Shown one piece after another: positions 44,372 to 53,652 of a DNA stretch of 64,000 bases. How positions within the stretch are numbered: position 1 is the first letter of the stretch; every line of letters begins with the position of its first letter. Below the pieces are notes generated by a model. It ran no database searches and was not told the origin of the DNA. It worked only from the letters and a program-made list of their open reading frames with translations. The stretch is from UBA7446 sp038143535 (GTDB taxonomy: Bacteria > Bacteroidota > Bacteroidia > Flavobacteriales > Flavobacteriaceae): the NCBI GenBank assembly GCA_038143535.1, contig JAYQMD010000001.1, positions 1 to 64,000 of the forward strand, written 5' to 3'. The translations under genes and the position numbers were made by a program.

Positions 44372-45703
44372 ATGAAAAATTATATATCCACAGTTTTTAT
44401 GGTAGCTGTGTTTTCTTCATCTGTGTATGCACAGAACGAAAGCAACCCATGGAGCATAACAGTTGGTACTAACGCTGTTGATCTGTTCCAAACGGGAAGC
44501 TTTGCTGAAGAAGACCTAAGTATTTCTCCAAACTTTTCTTACTTCCAAATTTCAAGGCACATCGGATCTGGATTTTCCGTTAATATAGCAGGAACAATCA
44601 ACAATATTGATCGCATTTCAGGAGAAGATGATTTGTACTATGGCATAGACCTAGGCACATCTTTGTCATCTAGAGAAGTTATTGATTTAGGCAATTTTGA
44701 GTCAACACTACGTGCTGGCTTAGGTTACGTGGACGGTCTATCGGGCATATCACCAGATACCAAGGATTTCTTCGCTGTTTACGCAGGAGCAGGAATTAAC
44801 TATTGGTTTAACGATGCACTTGCGCTTTCTGTTAAGACAACGTATAAAATGCATACCAAAGAGTTTGACGGTTTAATCGGCAGTGGTGATGACGGACGTG
44901 ACCACTTTCAACATCTTGCAGGCTTAACGTTCGCTTTTGGTGATGGCGACAAAGACAGAGACGGCGTTAAAGATGCCGTTGATGAATGCCCAGAAGTTCC
45001 TGGTTTAGAAAGCTTTAACGGTTGTCCTGACGACGACGGCGATGGCATCAAAAACAGCGATGACGATTGCCCAATGACAGCTGGCATAGCATCCCTTAAC
45101 GGTTGCCCAGATGCAGATGGCGATGGCATAAAAGACGCAGACGACGCTTGTCCTAACGTAGCTGGTGTTGTAGCCTTGAATGGTTGTCCAGACGCAGACG
45201 GCGATGGCATAAAAGATGCAGATGACGCTTGCCCTAACGCAGCAGGAAGCAAAGTAATGAATGGCTGCCCAGATGCAGACGGCGATGGTGTTGCAGATAA
45301 AGATGATAAGTGTCCCGCAGTAGCAGGCCCAGCTTCTAACAACGGTTGCCCAGAGTATCCACTTTCTATGTTAGTGGATTATGATATCAACTTTGATTTA
45401 GAAAAGTACAATATTGACACTACGGACGTTCAGCGTCTATCTACAGTGATCAAAGTATTGTTGGCCAACAGCGATGCAAACATTAGCATCGAGGGTCATG
45501 CAGACAATACAGGCGAAGAGTCTTTCAACAACCCACTGTCTAACAACAGAGCAAGTTCTATTAAAGACTACTTGGTTAACGTTGGTATTGACGCGGGTCG
45601 TTTAAGTACAAAAGCATTTGGCGAATCTATGCCAAAAGCAAGCAACGACACGGAAGATGGTCGTGCGATTAACCGTCGTGTAGAGTTCAAAGTAGTGAAC
45701 TAA
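44372..45703 (+). CDS. OmpA family outer-membrane protein with thrombospondin type 3 repeats
   Basis: The 443-residue protein has a signal peptide (MKNYISTVFMVAVFSSSVYA), an N-terminal beta-barrel region to about residue 190, five or so TSP3-type calcium-binding repeats (DxDxDGxxDxxD patterns, each ending NGCPD, about 191-327), and a C-terminal OmpA domain with ISIEGHADNTGEESFNNPLS and RRVEFKV that binds peptidoglycan. It probably ties the outer membrane to the wall. It sits between the AddA- and AddB-like genes and has its own promoter and terminator, so it is not part of the repair operon. Confidence 0.9.
   Translation: MKNYISTVFMVAVFSSSVYAQNESNPWSITVGTNAVDLFQTGSFAEEDLSISPNFSYFQISRHIGSGFSVNIAGTINNIDRISGEDDLYYGIDLGTSLSSREVIDLGNFESTLRAGLGYVDGLSGISPDTKDFFAVYAGAGINYWFNDALALSVKTTYKMHTKEFDGLIGSGDDGRDHFQHLAGLTFAFGDGDKDRDGVKDAVDECPEVPGLESFNGCPDDDGDGIKNSDDDCPMTAGIASLNGCPDADGDGIKDADDACPNVAGVVALNGCPDADGDGIKDADDACPNAAGSKVMNGCPDADGDGVADKDDKCPAVAGPASNNGCPEYPLSMLVDYDINFDLEKYNIDTTDVQRLSTVIKVLLANSDANISIEGHADNTGEESFNNPLSNNRASSIKDYLVNVGIDAGRLSTKAFGESMPKASNDTEDGRAINRRVEFKVVN
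44941..45352 (+). repeat. TSP3 coding repeats
   Basis: In-gene repeats of about 75 bases encode DGDGIKDADDACPN-type units. The best-conserved neighbours are near 45108-45180 and 45183-45255, nearly identical over most of a unit, consistent with recent duplication within the gene. Confidence 0.75.
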
Positions 45704-45729
45704 ATACCACAATATTAATAACATAAACA

Positions 45730-45757
45730 AAACGCGATGATTTCACCGCGTTTTTTT
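45730..45757 (+). terminator. Terminator after the OmpA-TSP3 gene
   Basis: AACGCG pairs with CGCGTT across ATGATTTCAC and is followed by a run of T to 45757. The AddB-like gene begins 10 bases later. Confidence 0.75.
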
Positions 45758-45767
45758 ATTTTAGGGC

Positions 45768-48506
45768 ATGGCGAATTCTTTTTTAGGAAACGTAGTGCAA
45801 TCGTTAAAAACCCAACAACCCGACTGGGAAAACATGTGCTTCGTTTTGCCAAACCGAAGGGCACAACTCTTTCTTCAAAAAGAACTCACAGTGGCCCTAG
45901 AGGGCCCTCTTATTCTTCCTCAGTCTTACAGCATCGACGACTTTGTTGTGGCCATAAGCATGCTCAAACCTGCGACAGAATTAGAGCAGCAACAGGCGCT
46001 TTATCAGAGCTATTGCGCATCAATAGATAAAAAGGACAAGCCCAACAGCTTTGAAACTTTTTTGGGATGGTCTACCCCCTTGCTAAAGGACCTTAACACC
46101 ATAGACCAATACTTGGTACACCGAAAGGATTTTTTCTCCTATATGTCGTCCTTACACGAAATTAGGGCATGGGGACAAGCGAAAGACAAAATTATTCAAG
46201 ATTACACAGCTTTTTGGAAACGCCTTCCAGACATTTATCATGATTTAATGCATCGCCTTGAAGAAAGCGGACAAACAACGCCCGGTATGTGTTATCGTAT
46301 GTCAACCGAACTGTTGGAGACCTTTTTACAGCACAACTCAAAAATTCAATTTGTATTTTGTGGCTTCAACGCTTTGAGCCCTAGTGAAATTTTTATTGTC
46401 CGTGAGTTACTCACACAAGACCGCGCACAGGTTTTTTGGGATATCGATAAGCAGATGTTAGATGATGAGCTACACCAGGCGGGGCGTTTTATTCGCAGCT
46501 ATATTTCAACTTGGCCCGAGTATAAACAGCAGCCCTTTAATCAAGCGCATTCTCATTTTAACGACTCCAAAAGTATAAAGGTAATACAGGTGCAGCAACA
46601 GCTGGGACAGGCCAAAGAAATAGGAGATTTATTGGCCAAGATGGACAATCCGCAGGATTGGTCTAAAACTGCGGTTGTGCTGGCAGACGAGTCTTTGCTT
46701 ATGCCGTTGCTTTATGCACTCCCGCCTTCAATTGACAAGTTGAATATCACGATGGGCTTCCCGCTAGATCAGCACCCCACAGCTATTTTTATAAATGCGC
46801 TCTTAAAAATGGCATTTCATCAAACGGGAAAAGGTTTTTATTTTGCAGATGTAGAAAGCGTGCTTTCCATCCCTGAAACCAAGGCGTTTTTTTTAACCAC
46901 AGCTCCCAATTTAGACGAAGTATTGGAACAGGCAAAAAAAGAACACAGAAGCTACTTAGACACGGCTTATATAAAAGCGATTGTTCCCAAAGCAGCACAT
47001 GCAAGCGTTGATACATTATTTAGACTTAACAGAACACCCAACCAGTGGATTGCCGATATGCTAGAGATCTTGCCGCTGTTTTATGACGTGCAACAAAGCC
47101 AAGCAGTAAGACAAGTATATAGCCTTGCCGTTGAGAAGTTGATGGTGCTGTTGAGCCAAATTAAAGACTTAGCATCAGGGCTACATCAAGACTTTTCATT
47201 TTCCTTGCTGCGCAATCTTTACAGCCAACTGAGCGCAGGGCAAAAACTAAATTTTGCAGGCTCTCCATTGGAAGGCTTACAAATTCTGGGTGTCTTGGAA
47301 ACGAGAGCCATTGATTTTGACAATGTATTGGTAGCAGGTGTTAATGAGGGTGTTTTACCAGGGCAAAGCGAGCAGCCGTCTTGGATTCCTTATGAAGTTA
47401 AAAAGGCGTTTGGACTGCCGACGCAAGATGAACAAGACGCCATTTTTACCTATCATTTTTATCGCCTTATGTATCGTGCCTCTAAGGTTAAGCTGTTTTA
47501 TAACGGTACTACAGATGGAATCCAAGTGGGTGAGCCCAGCAGATTCATAAGACAATGGGCGTTTGATTGCCCAGAAACTCACAGTTGGCAAGAGCACACC
47601 CAAAATGTGCCATTTGTACCACCGCCAAGCAGCCACAAAAGTATTCCAAAAACACCTGCAGTGATGGAAAAGCTACTGGAGTTGGCTAAGGCCGGCTTTT
47701 CTCCTTCAGGATTAAACGTCTTCGTAAAAGACGGATATGCTTTTTACAAAAGATACTTGTTAGGATTGAGAGAAGAAGACGAGCTTGAAACGTATTTCTC
47801 GCACAAAACCTATGGAACATTAACTCATAACTGTTTGGAAGCGCTTTATATGCCCTATGTGGGTAAGCAGTTATCACAATCCGATTGTAAAGACATGATA
47901 GACCGCGTGGATACCGTTGCTGATGAAATGGTTAAACTCGAACACCCTCAAAATATTTCAGGGAAAAACGTGCTTGCCTTGGCAGCGATAAAGCGGAACA
48001 TTCAAAATATCATTGCTCATGAACAGAGTGAAATCGAAGCAGGTAATGTAATTGAAATTGTAGCATTGGAGCAAAAGTTATCCATGACCCAAGTGGTACC
48101 GGGCATTGAAGGGCCTGTCACGTTTAAAGGCACGGTTGATCGGGTGGACAAATACAATGGAACCATCCGTGTTTTGGACTATAAAACTGGGCAGTTGCAA
48201 GATTTAGGGATCATGGACTGGACGGGTTTAGCTAACGATCCCGATAGGGGTCAGGCACGGCAGTTACTTATGTATGCAATGCTATGGAACACACACAACC
48301 CAAATAATCCAACAGGACAGGCGGGTGTTATAGCCATTAAGCAATATAAAAAAGGGGTGCTTTATGTAGGAGAAAAAGCATCAGCTCGCGGAAAGGTGTC
48401 ACCAACACTAGCGGCCGAACAGATACAAAAAGCAGCCCTTGTTTTTGAAGAACTTACACAAACACTTTTTGACCCGAATTGTCCTTTTTCAGAACCAGAG
48501 GCATAA
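45768..48506 (+). CDS. AddB-like PD-(D/E)XK nuclease family protein
   Basis: The 912-residue protein starts MANSFLGNVVQSLKTQQPDW, has FVLPNRRAQLFLQKELTVAL in the place of the helicase-like N-terminus without a Walker A motif, a central region with VLVAGVNEGVLPGQSEQPSW, and a C-terminal nuclease core FKGTVDRVDKYNGTIRVLDY followed by KTGQ. This is the AddB architecture: an inactivated helicase scaffold plus a nuclease. With the AddA-like gene it likely resects broken DNA ends. A TATTTTAG box lies just upstream. It is the last intact core gene before the accessory patch. Confidence 0.84.
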   Translation: MANSFLGNVVQSLKTQQPDWENMCFVLPNRRAQLFLQKELTVALEGPLILPQSYSIDDFVVAISMLKPATELEQQQALYQSYCASIDKKDKPNSFETFLGWSTPLLKDLNTIDQYLVHRKDFFSYMSSLHEIRAWGQAKDKIIQDYTAFWKRLPDIYHDLMHRLEESGQTTPGMCYRMSTELLETFLQHNSKIQFVFCGFNALSPSEIFIVRELLTQDRAQVFWDIDKQMLDDELHQAGRFIRSYISTWPEYKQQPFNQAHSHFNDSKSIKVIQVQQQLGQAKEIGDLLAKMDNPQDWSKTAVVLADESLLMPLLYALPPSIDKLNITMGFPLDQHPTAIFINALLKMAFHQTGKGFYFADVESVLSIPETKAFFLTTAPNLDEVLEQAKKEHRSYLDTAYIKAIVPKAAHASVDTLFRLNRTPNQWIADMLEILPLFYDVQQSQAVRQVYSLAVEKLMVLLSQIKDLASGLHQDFSFSLLRNLYSQLSAGQKLNFAGSPLEGLQILGVLETRAIDFDNVLVAGVNEGVLPGQSEQPSWIPYEVKKAFGLPTQDEQDAIFTYHFYRLMYRASKVKLFYNGTTDGIQVGEPSRFIRQWAFDCPETHSWQEHTQNVPFVPPPSSHKSIPKTPAVMEKLLELAKAGFSPSGLNVFVKDGYAFYKRYLLGLREEDELETYFSHKTYGTLTHNCLEALYMPYVGKQLSQSDCKDMIDRVDTVADEMVKLEHPQNISGKNVLALAAIKRNIQNIIAHEQSEIEAGNVIEIVALEQKLSMTQVVPGIEGPVTFKGTVDRVDKYNGTIRVLDYKTGQLQDLGIMDWTGLANDPDRGQARQLLMYAMLWNTHNPNNPTGQAGVIAIKQYKKGVLYVGEKASARGKVSPTLAAEQIQKAALVFEELTQTLFDPNCPFSEPEA

Positions 48507-48584
48507 GGTTTCCACGCCTTTTAGGCCAATGTCGGACGACAGAAAAATGTTTTACAACAGATGAAGAACTGATAAATTATTGTG

Positions 48585-48592
48585 TATTTTTG
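48585..48592 (+). promoter_or_regulatory. -7 promoter element of the truncated tRNA
   Basis: TATTTTTG matches TAnnTTTG and ends seven bases before the first tRNA base at 48600, the normal arrangement for a tRNA gene. Confidence 0.55.
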
Positions 48593-48599
48593 CTATTCA

Positions 48600-48648
48600 G
48601 GTCCTATAGCTCAGTTGGTTAGAGTAGCTGACTCATAATCAGTTGGGC
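48600..48648 (+). pseudogene. 5' half of a tRNA-Met-type gene (anticodon CAT), 3' half missing
   Basis: GGTCCTATAGCTCAGTTGGT is a clean tRNA acceptor strand plus D arm, and GCTGA-CTCATAA-TCAGT forms an anticodon arm with CAT in the loop. After about 48643 the variable loop, T arm and 3' acceptor strand (expected TAGGACC) are absent. Instead the sequence becomes that of the FISUMP gene from 48649. The tRNA therefore cannot fold. Its own promoter is intact. CAT could be Met, initiator or Ile2; the missing half prevents a decision. Confidence 0.8.
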
Positions 48649-49200
48649 GCTTGGTGTTATTTTGATAATGACCCCAGCAAAGGAAAACTTTAAATGCATA
48701 TGCAATAATTGGTAGGCACGATAATGATGAAAATACCCCTAATAAAGAATTTGCTCCCGAAGGTTGGCACGTTCCAAGCAATTCCGAATGGGGGGACTTT
48801 AGAAAGCTACCTAATAGTCAACAGATATAACTATGACCAAACTAATACAGGAAATAAAATTGCCCTGTCAATGACCTCTAATACAGGTTGGAATCCTAGT
48901 GAAATTCAAGGTAGCCCAGGCTATGATCAAAGTATTGGAAATAAAAGTGGGTTTAATGCCCTCCCGATGGATTTAAAAATCCATTAGGTGATTTTCAAAA
49001 TGAAGGACTTTATGCCGCTTGGTGGTCTCACGTCGATTATTCCTTGAGTAGCTTATTTTACATTACCATAACCAATGCTTCTATAAATCTTTCAAGAAAC
49101 CCCTCAGATGTTCCATCCTATGGAAATTCAGTAAGATTTGTTAGGTGCTGTAGACACAGAAGCCCCAGTTATTACACTTTTAGGTCCATCACAAGTCTAC

Positions 49201-49361
49201 GTAAACCAAGGGGCTACATATACAGACGAAGGCGCAACAGCTTCAGACAATGTAGATGGAGATATCACAGCTAACATTACAGTAACAAGTACAGTAGATT
49301 TAAGTACAGTAGGCACATACACTGTTACCTACAATGTAAGTGATGCAGCTGGTAATGCTGC
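49201..49361 (+). repeat. 161-bp direct repeat, copy 1
   Basis: This stretch, which encodes most of the DUF5011 domain, is identical by eye to 50129-50289. The flanking FISUMP modules are far more diverged, so the repeat was duplicated or homogenised recently. Confidence 0.85.
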
Positions 49362-50128
49362 AACGCCGGTTGAAAGAGCCGTAAATGTTCTAGGGACACA
49401 ACGCTACGCTGATGGCACAGCTACTGACCAAAATGGCAACTCCTTTGAATGGATAAACTATGGCACACAAGACTGGGCGATAGAAAATGCGGAGGTAGTT
49501 ACGTACCGAGATGGTACTGAAATACCACAAGTAACGGATAACGGAATTTGGGAAAACCTCACTACAGGTGCTTGGTGTTACTATGACAATGACCCAGCAA
49601 AAGGAAAACTATATAACTGGTATGCTGTGGCTGGGATTCACAATAAGCTTCAAGGTCTGACCTAGACCTAAGAAAAGAATTTGCGCCCGAAGGCTGGCAA
49701 GTTCCAAGTAATTCCGAATCGGGAACTTTAGAAAGCTACCTTATCGCCAAAGGATATAACTATGACCAATTTCCTACAGGAAACAAAATTGCCAAGTCAA
49801 TGGCATCTACGACAGGTTGGGATAGTTCACCAATTACAGGAGCACCAGGCAAAGACCAAAATTTAAATAACAGAAGCGGTTTTAACGCTATTCCTGAAGG
49901 TTTAAAGACGTGAAGGATTTCCGACTTTGAAGGAAGTGCAGCACCCTGGTGGTGTTCTTCGGATGGTGGGATTGGTTTAATGCTAATTATTATAGCTTAT
50001 TCGTCAACAGTACTCACTTTGACAGGAGCGCCAACTTGAAGCAAACTGGCTATTCAGTAAGATTTGTTAGGGATGCTGTAGACACAGAACCCCCAGTTAT
50101 TACCATCAATGGCGCTACTACAGTTTCT

Positions 50129-50289
50129 GTAAACCAAGGGGCTACATATACAGACGAAGGCGCAACAGCTTCAGACAATGTAGATGGAGATATCACAGCT
50201 AACATTACAGTAACAAGTACAGTAGATTTAAGTACAGTAGGCACATACACTGTTACCTACAATGTAAGTGATGCAGCTGGTAATGCTGC
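50129..50289 (+). repeat. 161-bp direct repeat, copy 2
   Basis: This is the second identical copy of the DUF5011-coding segment, 928 bases downstream of copy 1. Confidence 0.85.
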
Positions 50290-51003
50290 TACGCCTGTAG
50301 TTAGGACAATAACGGTTAACCCTGTTCAAACTAACCCTACTGAAACGGGTATACTATTAAATGGAACAGTTAGTGCTGAAAATAACCAAATCAAAAATGT
50401 AGCAGATCCCACAGATGCACAGGACGCAGTGACAAAAACGTTTATTGAAAACTTCATTAAGAACTCAGTTTCTATGGAGTTTTTTGAATGGAATATTTCT
50501 AAAGTAAACGCTGACAATCAAACAATTCAGCTTTCATCTAAGCCTTTTGTTTTTGTTAATGCAGCAAATACAACTATTATACTGCCTGATGAGTCCCAGG
50601 TTTCTGAAATGGATGTAATTTATATATATAGTTTAAGGGGGACAAATAATGCAACGATTGAGGATTGTGCAATAACGTTTACATCCAACTCTCACCCAAT
50701 CTCTTCATACAAGCTAGGTGATGGGCTTATAACTGCATCTGTTGGACAAAAAATTTATGGCAGATTTCCTAGTAGCGGATTAAAAACAATAGTCTTTATT
50801 GACGGGCAGTGGTTTATTGGAAATTTTAGTCCTTACAGTATATTAGACTAATTAAACCATAGGCATATCACTTTCCTCAAGTTCAGCAACCTCTAAACCT
50901 CTTAAATAGGTTAGAGATACATTTAAAACTAATTTAACACACACACAATAGTTTATTGTTATTTTTGAGACGAATCAATTACAAAATTTAATTCAACATC
51001 AAA

Positions 51004-51522
51004 ATGAAACAACTAATTTTTACACTGACAATAATATTGTTTATAGGATGTACATCATCTGAAGATAAAGCTAAAATTAATGGAGCAACTCAATTTATAG
51101 CAGGAATGGAAAAATTCAATACAAACAAAGAATTAATGGACAATGGCTTCAACTTGTTTGAACAAGGTAACTTAGAAGAAATGTTTGCAACATTAAGTGA
51201 GGATTTTATTTGGAATAATGCAGATGCAGATTCATTGACAAAATCCGACTACGTTGAGGCAATGAAAGGCTGGCATTCAGAATTTGAAAATTTTAAGTTT
51301 ACGGAAAGAAAATATTTTCCTGGTGTTGATGATTCACTATATCTTCCTAATGGCTCTGTAAGGGTTTATGGAGTTTGGAATTATAATCATAAAGCAACTA
51401 AGATGGATTTTACTACAAAGTATTATGGTGTTGCTAACTATAACGAGGAGGGTTTACAAACTGTTGATTATGAATATTTTGATGTAGGTGGTATATTCCT
51501 CAAACTTCAGGCGGCTCAGTAA
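51004..51522 (+). CDS. Small lipoprotein, NTF2/SnoaL-like
   Basis: The 172-residue protein starts MKQLIFTLTIILFIGCTSSE, a lipoprotein signal with the lipid-modified Cys at 16. The mature part has an NTF2-like pattern: helices followed by FEQGNLEEMFATLSEDFIWN and long beta strands such as GVWNYNHKATKMDFTTKYYG. It is probably a periplasmic or surface lipoprotein with a small-molecule pocket, function unknown. It lies in AT-rich DNA next to decayed genes and has no operon partner. Confidence 0.7.
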   Translation: MKQLIFTLTIILFIGCTSSEDKAKINGATQFIAGMEKFNTNKELMDNGFNLFEQGNLEEMFATLSEDFIWNNADADSLTKSDYVEAMKGWHSEFENFKFTERKYFPGVDDSLYLPNGSVRVYGVWNYNHKATKMDFTTKYYGVANYNEEGLQTVDYEYFDVGGIFLKLQAAQ

Positions 51523-51548
51523 AATAATTTATAGTTAATGAAAAAATA

Positions 51549-51650
51549 ATGAAAAAAATAATGAGAAAATATATATACTTTCTAACAATTTTATTTTCAT
51601 TTTCTATATCTGCACAGGAAGGATTCTGGTATGAGTTTTCGGGAAGGTAA
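51549..51650 (+). pseudogene. Remnant of a secreted-protein gene
   Basis: A 33-codon frame encodes a signal peptide (RKYIYFLTILFSFSISAQ) followed by EGFWYEFSGR and then a stop. A complete exported protein would be much longer; the next 150 bases hold no continuation I can recognise. It is read as the truncated 5' end of a secreted-protein gene. Confidence 0.5.
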
Positions 51651-51852
51651 GACCGTATATAGATTCTTTGAATACCTCAGTGAGTCCGTAACGCAAGCAT
51701 AAATTATTGATTATCAGAACGTACATACAAAGGCACTGGAACAACTCTATTTCGCTTTGACTTAACTCTACCTCCAAAGAGTCTTATAGTAGGACAACTC
51801 TAATTGTTTGTTGGTGTTATTTAAATTAACCAATTTTGTTGAAACTTTTAAA

Positions 51853-52296
51853 ATGTTAAAAATACCACCGCCGATATTGGCTTTATGTTTGGTCACAACT
51901 ATTTATTTTTCCGAAAATAAATTTGAGATAATTTATTTCCCATATCAACATTCAATTTCAATTCTACTATTTTCAGTTGGAATTTTTATTTTAATAATCC
52001 CTGTTCTAAAATTTATAAAATCAAAAACCACAGTAAATCCTGTAAAGTTCATAAAAGTTAACAAACTCGTTAATACTGGGATTTATAAATACTCCAGAAA
52101 TCCGATGTACCTGGGGATGATTCTGATTGTCATCTCAACCTCAATTTTTTATTTAAATTATTATTCCATAATAACTCCATTCATTTTTTACTTTTGGATA
52201 AATGAATTCCAAATTAAAAGAGAAGAAGTTTTTCTTGAAGAAAAATTTGGAAAAGAATATTTATCGTATAAATCAAAAACCAGAAGGTGGATATAA
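51853..52296 (+). CDS. Isoprenylcysteine carboxyl methyltransferase/PEMT-type membrane methyltransferase
   Basis: The ATG at 51853 (MLKIPPPILALCLVTTIYFS) gives a 147-residue membrane protein with about four hydrophobic helices and the family motif VNTGIYKYSRNPMYLGMILI near residue 75, followed near the C-terminus by REEVFLEEKFGKEYLSYKSK. This is the ICMT/PEMT-type fold: SAM-dependent transfer of a methyl group to a membrane-associated substrate. The substrate is unknown. It stands alone in AT-rich DNA of the accessory patch. Confidence 0.82.
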   Translation: MLKIPPPILALCLVTTIYFSENKFEIIYFPYQHSISILLFSVGIFILIIPVLKFIKSKTTVNPVKFIKVNKLVNTGIYKYSRNPMYLGMILIVISTSIFYLNYYSIITPFIFYFWINEFQIKREEVFLEEKFGKEYLSYKSKTRRWI

Positions 52297-52636
52297 TAAC
52301 TTTTAAATAAACTATATTTATACAAATCTCACGGTTATGTCCTGTTTTATTGGACACCTTAATCTATAATATGTTGATTATCTAAAATATAACTTTGTGG
52401 TTCTGGTATAGGAAGGACCACCAAAATGTCCTTTCGTTTTGGAGTAGTTTTTTTGGCGAAAAAAGGCGTTTTATCCTTTTCTTTTGAATAAGACAAAGAG
52501 CACAATGCCATAAATAATTACTGATTCCTACCAGAATCTCTTTAGGGATGTCAAATTCCATCCTCAAATATAAATAAACCAAGGCGGGGCTAGCGAAACT
52601 AAAGCTACTTTATGCACAAAAGCGTATTTTTATGAT
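52297..52636. other. 340-bp spacer without a recognisable gene
   Basis: Nothing in this AT-rich stretch looks like a gene. A small inverted repeat, TGTCC...GGACA at 52338-52356, could form a hairpin; GGACCACCAAAATGTCC at 52414-52430 contains another weak one. Both may be leftovers of a mobile element, but I can identify neither a transposase nor clear terminal repeats. Confidence 0.4.
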
Positions 52637-52972
52637 ATGGAAAACATGTTATTTTTGTTACTTCCCGTATTGGCCTTTGGGCAACATATCGAAATATTGC
52701 CGAATTCCGAGCTTGAACTAATAAATGCCGAAGCCACTTGCGGAATTTGCATGTTTGATATGGAAGGCAAATCATGTGAATTGGCCATTCGGTTTAAGGG
52801 TGACAGTTACTATGCTAAAGGTGCAGGAATTGATGATTTTGGCGACGCACATGCCGAAGAAGGTTTTTGCAATGCGATTAGAAGGGCAGAGATTCAAGGA
52901 GCGGTAGTTGACAAGACATTCGTATTGACTTATTTTAAACTAAAAGAGGAAAAAGACGAAGCCTTGAGATAA
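52637..52972 (+). CDS. DUF6370 family exported protein
   Basis: The 111-residue product begins MENMLFLLLPVLAFGQHIEI, a short signal peptide ending at AFGQ; a start at 52646 is an alternative. The mature part has the cysteine pattern ATCGICMFDMEGKSCELAIR and GDAHAEEGFCNAIRRAEIQG, recognisable as DUF6370, a Bacteroidota family of unknown function. Four cysteines could bind a metal or form two disulfides. It is followed by 68 bp to the opposing methyltransferase gene. Confidence 0.72.
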   Translation: MENMLFLLLPVLAFGQHIEILPNSELELINAEATCGICMFDMEGKSCELAIRFKGDSYYAKGAGIDDFGDAHAEEGFCNAIRRAEIQGAVVDKTFVLTYFKLKEEKDEALR

Positions 52973-53040
52973 TAGACTTGCCTTTTAAAGCCCAAAGCCG
53001 TCTAGGGTATTTTTTTGTTACGGCTTTAAGAAAGTAGCAA

Positions 53041-53652
53041 CTATTTTACGCCTGTTAATACCAAGGTTCCAGCCCAATTTTCTTTTACGTCAACACGCCA
53101 TGATTGAACATTACCAAACCCAGCGTCTTTAAAAAAGCCAATCCACGTTGCCTCAGGAAGCAGGTGCATGATGGAAACTCCACAGTCTTCAGGCCAAGAG
53201 TGGGAAACCGTATTTTCTATATAGAAGTCAAGCCCTACAACTAGTCGGCCATCTTTTTTTAGCCAGTTTTTATATACGTTGGCGATAAACGCTTTTGGGT
53301 CAGAGAGGTAATATACCACCTCCATCGAATGAACAACATGCACTTTTTTATTTGGCACCCAAATGCTTAAATCAGCGTGGTAATATGCGCCATTAGGGTC
53401 AATTGACCGTGCTTTTTCAATCATCATATGCGCGCCATCAACACCAGCCGCCGCCGCACAGCCCTTTAGTGCTTTTACCAGACGCACAACCCAGCCGTTT
53501 CCACACCCAGCATCAATAAAGCTGTAGTGGTCTAAGCCATTAAGGACGTAGTCAAGCATATTCTTCACGGCAATCTTGTGCCCTTTGGCCATGCGTTCGT
53601 CTCGGCCAATGGCTGCCCACTCACTAAACACGGTTGTCGGAATCCGTTTCAT
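53041..53652 (-). CDS. Class I SAM-dependent methyltransferase
   Basis: The 203-residue protein carries FIDAGCGNGWVVRLVKALKG (SAM motif I) near residue 46, then AAGVDGAHMMIEKAR and VHVVHSMEVVYYLSDPKAFI, and ends VDVKENWAGTLVLTGVK. It is a soluble, cytoplasmic class I methyltransferase; the substrate is unknown. Its ATG follows the stop of the giant T9SS gene with no spacer, so it is probably translated from the same message, but no functional link can be read from the sequence. Confidence 0.83.
   Translation of the reverse strand: MKRIPTTVFSEWAAIGRDERMAKGHKIAVKNMLDYVLNGLDHYSFIDAGCGNGWVVRLVKALKGCAAAAGVDGAHMMIEKARSIDPNGAYYHADLSIWVPNKKVHVVHSMEVVYYLSDPKAFIANVYKNWLKKDGRLVVGLDFYIENTVSHSWPEDCGVSIMHLLPEATWIGFFKDAGFGNVQSWRVDVKENWAGTLVLTGVK

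Larger units (their letters stand above)
48649..50851 (+). pseudogene. Decayed FISUMP / DUF5011 surface-protein gene (two module pairs, several frameshifts)
   Basis: The stretch encodes, in shifting frames, two Fibrobacter succinogenes major paralogous domains (for example APEGWHVPSNSEW, NGNSFEWINYGTQDWAIENA, NPxxGNKIAKSMAS-like) each followed by an Ig-like DUF5011 domain with VNQGATYTDEGATASDNVDG. The tail is AENNQIKNVADPTDAQDAVT, then a beta-rich C-terminus with no T9SS sorting domain. Breaks seen: near 48691, an extra G near 48793, near 48963, a two-base loss at 49141, near 49655 and near 49911. The 5' end begins mid-module at the tRNA junction, so the start and signal peptide are missing. 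Only the segment 49949-50851 is open at length. Confidence 0.75.

Noticed and set aside
44908..45342. Long minus-strand frame over the TSP3 repeats
   Set aside because: It is antisense to the OmpA-TSP3 gene and its proline/serine-rich repeats are merely the complement of the acidic repeats.
44941..45352. Regular repeats resembling a CRISPR array
   Set aside because: The repeats are in frame in a well-recognised TSP3 protein and have no unique spacers.
52382..52582. 66-codon minus-strand frame in the accessory patch
   Set aside because: Composition is unlike the neighbours, no motif or start signal is seen, and both strands here look non-coding.
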